From Citrobacter freundii ATCC 8090 = MTCC 1658 = NBRC 12681 (GTDB taxonomy: Bacteria; Pseudomonadota; Gammaproteobacteria; Enterobacterales; Enterobacteriaceae), in NCBI RefSeq assembly GCF_011064845.1, contig NZ_CP049015.1, positions 3,534,001-3,598,000 of the forward strand: DNA of 64,000 nt, read 5' to 3'. A program made the translations under genes and the position numbers. Below are positions 31,650 through 40,459 of this stretch, piece by piece (position 1 is the first letter of the stretch; every line of letters starts with the position of its first letter). The notes beneath the pieces were generated by a model. The model made no database searches and was not told the origin of the DNA. It saw nothing but the letters and a program-made list of their open reading frames with translations.

Positions 31650-33962
31650 CTACTGCATCGAAAATCTCACCGTCGCTACCTGGCCTGCATCATCCATCAC
31701 CAGCAGTTGATAATCCCCTTTAGTCGCCAGCCGTAACGTAAGACGACGTCCGCGTTCATCCAGCCTTTCACCGTTAAGAAACCACCAGCGTTCACCGCTC
31801 CCACCGCTGGTTTGCACCGGTAATGAGGCTTGAGCAGAACCGGGTAAACGCTTCACAATCGCGCCATCACGAATGCCTGTCAACTGCAACGGCTGCGAAG
31901 CGTCTTGTCCCAGCGGCGGACATGTGGCAGAAACTGGCGGTAATCTCGCCCCACGACGTTCTGATTCCGGTAGCCATGGCTCCAGCGGCAACGGCCAAAC
32001 GATTAACGTTTGCTCGTGCGCCTGCGGGCAATCCGCCGCCACACGTTTGCCTTCATCATCCAGCCAGACAGGAAAACGAATGCCATTAACCCCTTCCTGC
32101 TCGGGCAATAATAACGTTGGCGGCTGACTGCCATCCAGTAACCAGGTTGCCAGACGGCGACGGCAGTTGCTGTCACCGGGGGCAAGAGATTGCCCGCCCG
32201 GCCAGCACACCACACCACGACTCACGGATTCAGGGCGTGGATCTTCCGGCTGATTTGTCCCGCGAGAGAGCAAAAGATTGTTGACCTGATTGAGCAACGG
32301 CACGGCACTGGCGAAACCAAACTGCCCCACCACTGGCGTACCATCGGGCCTGCCGGTCCAGATACCGATCACATAACGCGCATTAACGCCAATCGCCCAG
32401 GCATCGCGATAGCCATAGCTGGTACCCGTTTTCCACGCCAGAGGGACCACTCTGCTCAGCGCGTTATCCGGCAGCGGTTGCGCTTCGTCAGCCATAATGC
32501 GGCGAATAATCCACGCCGCGCCCGCCGACATCAACGGACGTTCCAGTAGTGGGTCACCCGGCTGCAGACGCAGTTTTCCCGCTTTTCCCTGGCGGGCAAA
32601 GGCACTGTACGCTGCGGCCATATCTTCCAACCTTGCCCCCGCACCGCCCAAAATCAGCGACAGATTCGGCGTAGCCCCTGCGGGCAGATACAGCGGTAAG
32701 CCGACGTTACGTAACGATGCGGCAAAACGCTTCGGGCCATAGGCTTCGAGTACCTGCACGGCGGGTAAATTCAGCGAGCGCACCAGCGCTTCGCTCATGC
32801 TCACCGGGCCATGAAAACCACTGTCAAAATTCCCCGGTCGATAGTCCCCGGTTCGCCGCGGGACATCCTGCAATAACGAAGCGGGATGGATGAGTCCGTC
32901 ATCCAGCGCCAGGCCATAAACAAACGGCTTCAGCACCGAGCCAGGCGAACGGATTGCATTCACCATATCCACATGACCAAAACGAGAGTCGTCATTCATA
33001 TCTACCGACCCCACCCAGCCACGCACGCTCATATCGGTGTGATCGACCACGATCATCGCCAGCGAACTGCGCGCAGGTAAGCGCCCCTTCCAGTTTTGCG
33101 CCAGCTCTTCCAGTTGACGCTGCAATCCGGCATCAAGGGTAGTCACGATTTTATCGCTTCGGCTTTTTCCCAGCATCATGCGCGAGAATAACGGTGCTAA
33201 CTGCGGCATTTGCCGGGGCGCCAGCCAGACCGGTTCTTCACGCGACTCCTGCACCTGTCTGGCAGGCCAAATGCCCTTGGTTGCCATACGTTCGAGCACT
33301 TTATTACGCGCCGCTTCAGCACGGTCCGGCCAGCGGTCCGGGCGCAGACGGCTCGGGGCCTGTGGCAGCACAGCCAGCAATGCGGCGTCAGAGTAGCTCA
33401 GTTGTGCTGGCGATTTGCCAAGATAGGCCCAGCTTGCTGCGCCCACGCCCTGCAACGTGCCGCCAAACGGCGCACGGTTAAGATACAGCGTCAGGATGTC
33501 GCGCTTGGACAGATGCCATTCCAGCTGCAAAGCGCGCCAGAGCTGGCGAAACTTACCGCCAAAGGTGCGCGGATGGGGGTCGAGTAAACGCGCCACCTGC
33601 ATAGTGAGCGTACTGCCGCCAGAAACCACACGCCCAGAGGAGAGGTCTTGCCATGCCGCGCGCAGTACTGAAAATGGATTGACGCCGGGATGCTTCCAGA
33701 ACCAGCGGTCTTCGTAGTTAATTAACGCCTCAAGGTAGCGGGGCGACACCTCATCAATCGTTACCGGATACCGCCAGATACCATCCGCATCGGCAAAGCG
33801 CCACAGCGGCGTACCATCATGCGCCACCACGACCCGCGCCGGATCGACTTCGTGCAGCGGCAGCGGCCAGATTTTATCTGCCGCCCAAACCGCCGCCACA
33901 AACAATAGTGCAACGGCTGCCAGCCAGAGCCAGCAGCCGCGTTTACCCAACCCGCGTATCAT
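31650..33962 (-). CDS. pbpC: Penicillin-binding protein 1C
   Basis: This 770-aa class A penicillin-binding protein has the same length as E. coli PbpC. An N-terminal membrane anchor (about 9-27) precedes a GT51 glycosyltransferase domain (about 45-225) with EDRWFWKHPGVNP and GGSTLTMQVARLL. A transpeptidase domain (about 290-560) has the catalytic SxxK as SPGSVLKPF, SLN as RSLNLPAVQ and KTG as KTGTSYGYRDAW. A C-terminal BiPBP_C-type domain (about 680-770) follows. Its start ATG directly follows the yfhM stop with no gap, so the two are probably co-transcribed and translationally linked. In Gram-negatives this pairing accompanies alpha-2-macroglobulin genes and suggests envelope repair or defence. 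Confidence 0.97.
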   Translation of the reverse strand: MIRGLGKRGCWLWLAAVALLFVAAVWAADKIWPLPLHEVDPARVVVAHDGTPLWRFADADGIWRYPVTIDEVSPRYLEALINYEDRWFWKHPGVNPFSVLRAAWQDLSSGRVVSGGSTLTMQVARLLDPHPRTFGGKFRQLWRALQLEWHLSKRDILTLYLNRAPFGGTLQGVGAASWAYLGKSPAQLSYSDAALLAVLPQAPSRLRPDRWPDRAEAARNKVLERMATKGIWPARQVQESREEPVWLAPRQMPQLAPLFSRMMLGKSRSDKIVTTLDAGLQRQLEELAQNWKGRLPARSSLAMIVVDHTDMSVRGWVGSVDMNDDSRFGHVDMVNAIRSPGSVLKPFVYGLALDDGLIHPASLLQDVPRRTGDYRPGNFDSGFHGPVSMSEALVRSLNLPAVQVLEAYGPKRFAASLRNVGLPLYLPAGATPNLSLILGGAGARLEDMAAAYSAFARQGKAGKLRLQPGDPLLERPLMSAGAAWIIRRIMADEAQPLPDNALSRVVPLAWKTGTSYGYRDAWAIGVNARYVIGIWTGRPDGTPVVGQFGFASAVPLLNQVNNLLLSRGTNQPEDPRPESVSRGVVCWPGGQSLAPGDSNCRRRLATWLLDGSQPPTLLLPEQEGVNGIRFPVWLDDEGKRVAADCPQAHEQTLIVWPLPLEPWLPESERRGARLPPVSATCPPLGQDASQPLQLTGIRDGAIVKRLPGSAQASLPVQTSGGSGERWWFLNGERLDERGRRLTLRLATKGDYQLLVMDDAGQVATVRFSMQ

Positions 33963-36900
33963 TTACGGTCTGACAATCAAAAGTCCCTCTGTCGCACCGG
34001 TCGCGCGCCACTGCGGAATATACATTGATTCCACCTGCGGGACAGGAACCCGGTAGGTCCCCGGCGTTACCGCCCGCGCCAGATACACCAGCGTAACCGG
34101 TTGTCCTTCGTTGACCGCCACCGCGGCAACAAAGCGATCGTCACGGAACTCAACGTGCTGGATATCTGCCTGCTGCATCTGATTGAGCAGATTCGCCACT
34201 TCGCTGCCGCTATCCTGCAGGCTGGCACTGCCGTTGGCCAGATTCTGGTTTTCCAGTTCCAGTCCTGCTGGCAGTAAATCGACCACCAGCGCATCCGGCA
34301 TGTTCTGGCTGGCTTTTACCTCCAGCCAGACCAGCACCAGTTCGCCGCTACGCAGCGAATCCAGCGATTTGCTATTTCCGTCAATTCCCAGGATTTGCCG
34401 CTCAATACGCAAAACGTTGCTGGCAGGCGTCGGTGCGGTTTGTGGATAACCACTCACATCCAGACGCAACCACAGCGGTAGATTACCGGTATTGGTGACG
34501 CTCAGCGTAGACAGCGCATCGGCATCCAGATTGCGGGTTAGCGATTTATCCCCTGCTAATGGTTGTTCCGAGAGTGACGTTTGCGCCTGCCACGTACCAG
34601 GCAAATCCTGTAACGTACGCGCGGCAAGGAACAACGCATTATTTTCCTGCGTCGAGAGCCAGCGCTGTCCAAAGGCCTGTTCTGACAACGTGTTCAGCAG
34701 CGTATTCTGCACGTCAGGTTTGATCTTGTTCTCTTCGAGCAAGGCCAGCATCAACGCGTTATCCCGTAACGCACTGCCGTAATCCGCCATCCACTGTTGC
34801 GTATCGCGGCGCGGTGTATTCAGGGCCAGCGTCAACGCCTGTTCACTGCGATTGGCATCGCCCATATTTTTCAGCGCGATCCCCAGTTGTAACAGCGGTA
34901 AACCAGAGGCTGCTTGCGCACGACGCTCCCAGATCTCACGCAATGCGCCGAGCGGAGCTTTTTGCTGATGTGCCAGAACCAACGCGGCGTAGGCTTGTAC
35001 GGCAAACCGGCTTGCTGAAGAGTCGTCGGTATAGCGAATCGACATCATGCCCGGATCCTGCAAATAGCGCAGTAGCCGCTCGTTGCCCCGGTTAATCACC
35101 TCTACCGGGACACTGTAGCCCTGTTCATTTGCCCGGACGAGGAAATCCATGACATACGCGGTCAGCCAGTACTCTTCCGACCCGTTTTTATCCCACAGCG
35201 CAAAACCGCCGTTATCACGCTGCATCTGCACTAAACGGGAAATCCCAATATCAACTGCCGCGCGACGTTTTTCATCGCTGTCGCCCACAATACCTAACGC
35301 CTTCAATCGCGCAGCGTTGGTGTATAAGGATGGGAACAACCCGCTCGCCGTTTGCTCCAGACAACCGTAAGGGTACGCTTTCAGTTCGCGGATATAGCGC
35401 GCCAGGTTTAGCGGCGGCTTACCGCTGAACAGCAGTTGCCCCTGCATCGTCACAGGGGAGAGATTGATCAGTTCTTCGCCCGTAAGCTGCCAGGTCGCGC
35501 CCGGCTGAAGTGCGACACCGTTATTAACGGTTTGCGCCGGGAACGCCGGACGCACGCCAATCTTCCACTGTTTATGCTGAACAGGCAGCGTTTCACCCGG
35601 TAAAGTCAGACCGCTAATTTCTGCCTGAATTTCGCCATCGCCAAACCCTTCCCGCGCGCGCACCGGAATAAACAGCGTAGTCCTTACGCCTGGCGCCAGA
35701 TTTACCGGCGCGGGATCTTGCCCCATCAGCTCCAGTAAACCATTGGCCGCGAGCTTAATATTCAGCGTTTGCGGTTTGTCAGTCAGGTTAGTCACGTCCA
35801 GCGTCAGGCGCGAGGTATCGCCTCCCGCCAGAAAACGCGGCATATTCAGTTCAGCAATCACCGGCGCCGCAACAATCACTTTGCTTTCGCTGCTGCCAAA
35901 GTCATCCGTCGTCCAGGCCTGCGCCATTACCCGCAGCTCGCCGTTGAAATCACCAATAGGTAACGTCACCGTACCTTCGCCCTGCTCGTTAAGCGTGACC
36001 GGCAGCGCCTGTTGCGCCACGATATTGACGTGATTAACCGGTGGCTTACCGCCGCGTTTTAATTCATCGCCATCACCACCAAAGCGCAGCGCCGCCAGGC
36101 GTCCTTGCCCTTCGATCACCTGGCCGTAAATATCATAAATATCCGCGCCATAGCGTTTTTGCCCGAAAAACGCCTGCCACGGATCCGGCGTGGCGTAATC
36201 GGTAATGTTTAGCACCCCGCTATCAACTGCAGAGACCAGCACGTTAACCTGTTTTGGTACGTCGCCATTTTTGACGCTGGCTTTAATCTTGACGGTCAAC
36301 GGCTGGTTTGGACGTATTTTCGCCGGGTTTTCCAGCGCCAGCGCCAGACGACGGTTTTCGTCACCTAACGGCAAATGCAGTAAACCGACCGCCCGTTTTG
36401 GCGTTGCCGAACGGGACTTGTCGCCAGGACGAACCACCAGCGCACTAAGATACAAATCGTGGCGATTCCAGGTTTTATCGATTGGGATGGAGATATCGAG
36501 ACCATCCGCCGGTACGTCTATTTCTTGCCACCACAGCGGGCCTTCGCTGGATTCCACCATCGCATAACCTTTGCCAGCAGCGGGAGCGGCAACGTGCAGC
36601 TTCATGGTATCACCGGGACGATAGCTGGGTTTGTCCAGTTTCAGCGTCACGCGATCGGGACGCACAGCCCCACTGCCGTCGCTGTTATCCTGCCAGCTAT
36701 AACCGGCCCAGAAGCGTACGCTGCTCACCGCATCATTCGGAGCTTTCACTTCCAGACGATAGGCGCCCCACTCAACCGGGAAGCTGACTTTACCGGTTTC
36801 ATCGGCCTTAAGATCCAGAGTCTGCTCACCTTCAACCAGATCCTTTTGATCGAACTGTGATTGCCAGCCCTCGCCTTCAGACCAGTTCCAGTAATAATCT

Positions 36901-38897
36901 CGTCGCTCGCGGATCAAACGCACCTGCAAACCGGACACCGCTTTTTTCTTGCCTTGCGCATCGGCATACACAATGTCGAAAGCGGCGTTGCTGTTTTCAT
37001 CAACGATAGGCTGATTCACGGTGGTATCGGTGCGGTAGTCATAGACGGCTTTCGCTGCAAACTGCGGACGAATGCCCGGCAGCGTATCCGCAGGCCAGAT
37101 GGCTTGCTCAACCCGACGCGTCACCGGACGGCCCCCCGACTCCAGCAGACTGGCTTGCAAAACCACCTGTAACGGGGAATGCGTCTCCTGCCACTGGCTG
37201 TTGGTGGTCACTTCGCCGCGTCCGTGGTCATCCAGCGTGAGCTGAACTTCATCGAGGCTGCGGGAAAGGTTTTCTTCGGCAATATTACCAAACTGGAACC
37301 CCGGCAATGCCTGCACCGCTTCGCGCAGCGGGCGCAGGAAAAGCTGCCCTTGCAGAGCATTGCCGTTAGCGGGCGCGCCGTACAGGTAGTAGCCCACTAC
37401 CGAAAACTTCACGTCATCAGTTGGTGCCACCGGGATCTTATTGGCGGAGAGATTGAGCGCCATTCGCTCCGGCATAAAGTCTTCGACGTGGAAATCCCAC
37501 ATCCGCGACTGGTTATCACCGGTATTAGCCCGAATATGCCACATGCCGGTTGGCGCGTTGGTGTCCAGCGGCCAGCTAAAGCGGTACAAGCCGTTTTCCG
37601 GTTGGCTAACTACCGAACGTAACACTTGTCCGTCGGGCTTCACGACCTCCAGCTTCACCGGCTGGTCGGGCAACGTTTTGCCATCGCTGTCACGCAGTAA
37701 TCCGTTGAGGATCACCGTTTCGCCAGGACGATAGAGATCGCGTGGGCCAAACATAAAGAACTGCTTGCTGTATCCCGGCGCACCGGCAATATCAAATTCA
37801 GCCAGATCCAACGCCGGGAGCTTCAGATCCAGCAGCGTGGTTTGTCCGTCTTTGCGGGCCAGCAATAAAGCCGCGTCTTTATCAGTCTCCAGTTTGACAT
37901 GACCCTGAACGTCGCTGGTAGCCTGCGCCAACGTCTGTCCTTTTTCATTGAGTAACGTGACCTCAATCCCCTGCTGCGCGGCGCCGTTTTCCAGACTCTG
38001 CGTAAAGACATCCAGTTGATTATGGTAACGGTGTACAGACACACCAATATCGCTGAGCGTGAACAGCGTAGCGGCATTACTGTAGTTGTATTGTCCAGCC
38101 TGATTCATCACCGCGATGTAAACACCTGCTTGCTGCAACGGCTTGATATCGCTCAGCGGCAACAGCAGCTTCTCACGGGTGTTGCGCGCAGGATTGAGGT
38201 CAAAGCGTCCGGTATACACCAGTTCCGCCATTTTCAGCAGATTGTCAGATTCCCAGTTAGTCAACGAATTGCGGTATTCCCACTGGCTGACAAACGCACC
38301 GAGCGACTCAGGCTTCACGCGGAAGAAGTTCACATCTACGCTATTAACGTTAAGGGCCATCACCGGCAGCCCTTCAATCACTTTTCCCGGCAGCAGCGAG
38401 CCGCGACTGGCAAACCCTAAGCTTGGCTGGACGTCGCGAGTAGTAATGTTTTTTTCATAATCAATAGCGAACGTCGCTTTATTCAGCGCCAGCAAATCAC
38501 GCTCAATGGTAACGACCAGTTCCCGGTTAGGTTCCAGATGGCGTAAGCGTAGCTCTTTCAGATTTGGCGCCAGCTCCCAGGCACCATCCACTTTGCCGCT
38601 TTTTTTATCAACAACGTGCACGACGCGGGAAAAATCTTGATCCGGATCGAGGGGAATGGAGAAGGTCAACACGAGCGTTGCCGCACCGTCGAGCTGGACC
38701 TCTGAGGCATCCAGCAGCGTCAGCGACTTGCCCTGGCTTTGCTGCATCAGTTTTTGTAATTGAGCCTTATCTTTTGCTGGCGCTGTCTGTGGCGCAGGCT
38801 CATCAGGCTTCGCAGCCGTCGGTGATTTTTCGTTATTATTATCACACCCGACCAGTGCCAGCATCAGCATGCAGGCCGCTACGCGTAAATGTTTCAT
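33963..38897 (-). CDS. yfhM: Bacterial alpha-2-macroglobulin lipoprotein
   Basis: This 1,644-aa protein (E. coli YfhM 1,653) is a periplasmic inner-membrane lipoprotein thought to trap foreign proteases. The lipobox is LVGC (Cys19), followed by a D/N-rich stretch favouring inner-membrane retention. Many MG (Ig-like) domains span residues about 40-1,100. The thioester motif CLEQ is intact in YPYGCLEQTASGLF (about residue 1,190), followed by the alpha-helical thioester domain and a C-terminal receptor-like domain. The bait region cannot be fixed by eye. It is transcribed into pbpC without a gap. Its N-terminus lies 207 bp from divergent sseA. Confidence 0.97.
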   Translation of the reverse strand: MKHLRVAACMLMLALVGCDNNNEKSPTAAKPDEPAPQTAPAKDKAQLQKLMQQSQGKSLTLLDASEVQLDGAATLVLTFSIPLDPDQDFSRVVHVVDKKSGKVDGAWELAPNLKELRLRHLEPNRELVVTIERDLLALNKATFAIDYEKNITTRDVQPSLGFASRGSLLPGKVIEGLPVMALNVNSVDVNFFRVKPESLGAFVSQWEYRNSLTNWESDNLLKMAELVYTGRFDLNPARNTREKLLLPLSDIKPLQQAGVYIAVMNQAGQYNYSNAATLFTLSDIGVSVHRYHNQLDVFTQSLENGAAQQGIEVTLLNEKGQTLAQATSDVQGHVKLETDKDAALLLARKDGQTTLLDLKLPALDLAEFDIAGAPGYSKQFFMFGPRDLYRPGETVILNGLLRDSDGKTLPDQPVKLEVVKPDGQVLRSVVSQPENGLYRFSWPLDTNAPTGMWHIRANTGDNQSRMWDFHVEDFMPERMALNLSANKIPVAPTDDVKFSVVGYYLYGAPANGNALQGQLFLRPLREAVQALPGFQFGNIAEENLSRSLDEVQLTLDDHGRGEVTTNSQWQETHSPLQVVLQASLLESGGRPVTRRVEQAIWPADTLPGIRPQFAAKAVYDYRTDTTVNQPIVDENSNAAFDIVYADAQGKKKAVSGLQVRLIRERRDYYWNWSEGEGWQSQFDQKDLVEGEQTLDLKADETGKVSFPVEWGAYRLEVKAPNDAVSSVRFWAGYSWQDNSDGSGAVRPDRVTLKLDKPSYRPGDTMKLHVAAPAAGKGYAMVESSEGPLWWQEIDVPADGLDISIPIDKTWNRHDLYLSALVVRPGDKSRSATPKRAVGLLHLPLGDENRRLALALENPAKIRPNQPLTVKIKASVKNGDVPKQVNVLVSAVDSGVLNITDYATPDPWQAFFGQKRYGADIYDIYGQVIEGQGRLAALRFGGDGDELKRGGKPPVNHVNIVAQQALPVTLNEQGEGTVTLPIGDFNGELRVMAQAWTTDDFGSSESKVIVAAPVIAELNMPRFLAGGDTSRLTLDVTNLTDKPQTLNIKLAANGLLELMGQDPAPVNLAPGVRTTLFIPVRAREGFGDGEIQAEISGLTLPGETLPVQHKQWKIGVRPAFPAQTVNNGVALQPGATWQLTGEELINLSPVTMQGQLLFSGKPPLNLARYIRELKAYPYGCLEQTASGLFPSLYTNAARLKALGIVGDSDEKRRAAVDIGISRLVQMQRDNGGFALWDKNGSEEYWLTAYVMDFLVRANEQGYSVPVEVINRGNERLLRYLQDPGMMSIRYTDDSSASRFAVQAYAALVLAHQQKAPLGALREIWERRAQAASGLPLLQLGIALKNMGDANRSEQALTLALNTPRRDTQQWMADYGSALRDNALMLALLEENKIKPDVQNTLLNTLSEQAFGQRWLSTQENNALFLAARTLQDLPGTWQAQTSLSEQPLAGDKSLTRNLDADALSTLSVTNTGNLPLWLRLDVSGYPQTAPTPASNVLRIERQILGIDGNSKSLDSLRSGELVLVWLEVKASQNMPDALVVDLLPAGLELENQNLANGSASLQDSGSEVANLLNQMQQADIQHVEFRDDRFVAAVAVNEGQPVTLVYLARAVTPGTYRVPVPQVESMYIPQWRATGATEGLLIVRP

Positions 38898-39103
38898 TTT
38901 TCATCCCTGGCCGTAGTGGCCCGTTAGCTACGTAGAACAACTATTATGCGTCAGATTTCCGGCGGTGGAAGTCAGTAACTGAACAACGTTGTCTTAATTT
39001 TAGTGATTAATGTGGATTCACCTGACAAATCAGCCTGTTTTACTTGTCGCTTTACGGTAAACATCCGACAATTTGCCAAAACCTGGTAAAAATGGAGATG
39101 CCT

Positions 39104-39955
39104 ATGACCACCGCCTTCTTTGTCGCTGCCGACTGGCTTGCCGAACACATTGACGACCCGGAAATACAAATTCTTGATGCCCGGATGGCACCTCCAGGAC
39201 AGGAAGATCGCGATGTTGGCGAGGAGTATCGTGCGGGCCATATTCCTGGCGCAGTCTTTTTTGATATTGAAGCGCTTTCAGATCATACCTCACCGCTACC
39301 GCATATGATGCCGCGCCCGGAAGCTTTTGCCGTTGCGATGCGTGAGCTGGGCGTTGATCAGGATAAGCATCTGGTTATCTACGATGACGGTAATCTGTTT
39401 TCCGCGCCACGCGCATGGTGGATGCTGCGGACATTTGGCGTCGAAAATGTCTCCATTCTGGCGGGCGGTCTGGCAGGCTGGAAGCGCGATGATCTAATGC
39501 TCAAAGAAGGCGATGAGGATTTACCTGAAGGTGAATTTAACGTGGCCTTTACGCCTGGCGCTGTTGTGCGTGTTACCGATGTACTGCTGGCCAGTCATGA
39601 AAAAACCGCACAGATTGTCGATGCGCGACCGGCTGCGCGTTTTAACGCAGAAGTTGACGAACCTCGTCCTGGCCTGAAGCGTGGTCATGTGCCCGGTGCG
39701 CTTAATGTACCGTGGACAGAATTGGTTCGTGACGGCGAGCTGAAAACTACCGACGAACTGGATGCTATTTTCTTCAGCCACGGCGTGAGCTTTGACCGCC
39801 CGATTATCGCCAGCTGTGGCTCCGGCGTAACGGCTGCCGTGGTGGTGCTGGCACTTGCCACGCTGGGCGTTTCTAACGTCGCATTGTATGACGGCGCATG
39901 GAGCGAGTGGGGTGCTCGCAACGATTTACCGGTAGAACCATCTGAGGCTAAATAA
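39104..39955 (+). CDS. sseA: 3-mercaptopyruvate sulfurtransferase
   Basis: SseA transfers sulfane sulfur from 3-mercaptopyruvate to thiol acceptors or cyanide. Started at the ATG at 39104 (MTTAFFVAADWLAEHID; ATGGAG upstream) it is 283 aa (E. coli 281). It has two rhodanese domains. The inactive N-terminal one (about 5-140) includes GHIPGAVFFDIE. The C-terminal one (about 160-280) carries the catalytic loop CGSGVTA, whose CGSG(V/I)T form separates mercaptopyruvate sulfurtransferases from rhodaneses. It is monocistronic with a strong bidirectional terminator 25 bp downstream. Confidence 0.97.
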   Translation: MTTAFFVAADWLAEHIDDPEIQILDARMAPPGQEDRDVGEEYRAGHIPGAVFFDIEALSDHTSPLPHMMPRPEAFAVAMRELGVDQDKHLVIYDDGNLFSAPRAWWMLRTFGVENVSILAGGLAGWKRDDLMLKEGDEDLPEGEFNVAFTPGAVVRVTDVLLASHEKTAQIVDARPAARFNAEVDEPRPGLKRGHVPGALNVPWTELVRDGELKTTDELDAIFFSHGVSFDRPIIASCGSGVTAAVVVLALATLGVSNVALYDGAWSEWGARNDLPVEPSEAK

Positions 39956-39981
39956 AATCTGATTTATTCATCTTTTTCGTC

Positions 39982-40017
39982 CACAAAAAAACCGCTCAAA
40001 TGAGCGGTTTTTTTGTG
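39982..40017. terminator. Bidirectional terminator shared by sseA and the timR antisense RNA
   Basis: The symmetric sequence CCGCTCA-AA-TGAGCGG is flanked by an A-run on the left and a T-run on the right. It ends sseA on the plus strand and can serve as the 3' terminator of the minus-strand RNA that starts near 40081. Confidence 0.85.
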
Positions 40018-40081
40018 CTGGTCCGGTTCGCGGCCTTTCCAGCAGGCTATGTCACCATAGCAATGCAAGCGTACATCAGTG
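39985..40081 (-). ncRNA. timR: Candidate antitoxin RNA TimR, antisense by a 19-nt repeat to the timP leader
   Basis: On the minus strand a perfect -35 TTGACA (40115-40110) and a -10-like GACTAT (40092-40087) predict a start at about 40081. The RNA would be about 97 nt and end at the bidirectional terminator at 39982-40017. Its first 19 nt are the exact complement of ATGCAAGCGTACATCAGTG, which occurs at 40063-40081 and again at 40225-40243 inside the divergent timP mRNA. This layout matches the Salmonella TimR/TimP type I toxin-antitoxin pair (RyfA region of E. coli). Ends and pairing are predicted; expression is not shown. Confidence 0.65.
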
Positions 40082-40243
40082 GGCAAATAGTCCCTTTTAA
40101 GGGAGTGAATGTCAAGTTAATTAGCTGCGAAACTATTCACTATTTGAGGTATTATCTTTTCCGGCCCTTTTCGCCGCCTCGCAAGCGGGCACTGGTTTCA
40201 GGAAAGGATGTCCCATGGCCGTATATGCAAGCGTACATCAGTG
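40063..40243 (+). repeat. Two exact 19-nt direct repeats pairing timR with the timP mRNA
   Basis: ATGCAAGCGTACATCAGTG occurs at 40063-40081 and 40225-40243, 162 bp apart, with unrelated flanks. The first copy supplies the 5' end of the predicted antisense RNA and the second is its target in the toxin leader. Rudd's PAIR family of intergenic repeats was named for such paired elements, and the E. coli ryfA locus is one of them. Confidence 0.8.
40087..40115 (-). promoter_or_regulatory. Predicted timR promoter
   Basis: TTGACA (perfect -35) is separated by 17 bases from GACTAT on the minus strand, directing transcription toward sseA. The divergent timP promoter is probably between 40116 and 40160; TATTAT at 40150-40155 is a candidate -10 with a poor -35. 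Confidence 0.55.
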
Positions 40244-40310
40244 CTTGCTATCACGGCATTATCGCCAGTGGTGCTGTCGTGATGCGGTCTTCGCATGGAC
40301 CGCGCAATGA
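40215..40310 (+). CDS. 31-codon leader ORF overlapping timP (ATGA)
   Basis: This short ORF starts at the ATG at 40215 with AAGGA seven bases upstream, the best ribosome site in the locus. It encodes 31 residues beginning MAVYASVHQC and ends with TGA at 40308-40310, overlapping the timP ATG (40307-40309) as ATGA. Codons 4-10 lie in the 19-nt repeat targeted by the predicted antisense RNA. The peptide has no obvious domain; its likely role is translational coupling, as mok does for hok. It is real as an open frame; its translation is inference. Confidence 0.5.
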   Translation: MAVYASVHQCLLSRHYRQWCCRDAVFAWTAQ

Positions 40311-40423
40311 AGATACGATACTTCTGTATCGTGCTTGTTGTATCTGGTGCATTGTGTCTTCACGGTGATCAGAGTTACTCAGGTAATTCTGCACGCATGA
40401 CGCTCAGCGCCCAGAGCAAGTAA
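40307..40423 (+). CDS. timP: TimP, small toxic inner-membrane protein (type I toxin; RyfA locus)
   Basis: This 38-aa protein has a signal-like N-terminus: basic MKIR, then a hydrophobic core YFCIVLVVSGALCL. A polar tail ends SAQSK. The 38-codon length and the position between sseA and sseB match Salmonella TimP, a toxin that damages the cytoplasmic membrane and is repressed by TimR. Its own ribosome site is weak (GGAC), and the start overlaps the stop of the leader ORF. An in-frame ATG at 40295 could give a 42-aa form. A terminator follows 8 bp after the stop. The identification rests on synteny, length and architecture. Confidence 0.75.
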   Translation: MKIRYFCIVLVVSGALCLHGDQSYSGNSARMTLSAQSK

Positions 40424-40430
40424 GCCTGGT

Positions 40431-40456
40431 AGCCGCCTTTCGGGGCGGCTTTCCTT
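40431..40456 (+). terminator. Terminator of the timP mRNA
   Basis: AGCCGCC (40431-40437) pairs with GGCGGCT (40444-40450) and is followed by TTTCCTT on the plus strand. It ends four bases before the convergent sseB stop. Confidence 0.8.
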
Positions 40457-40459
40457 CAC

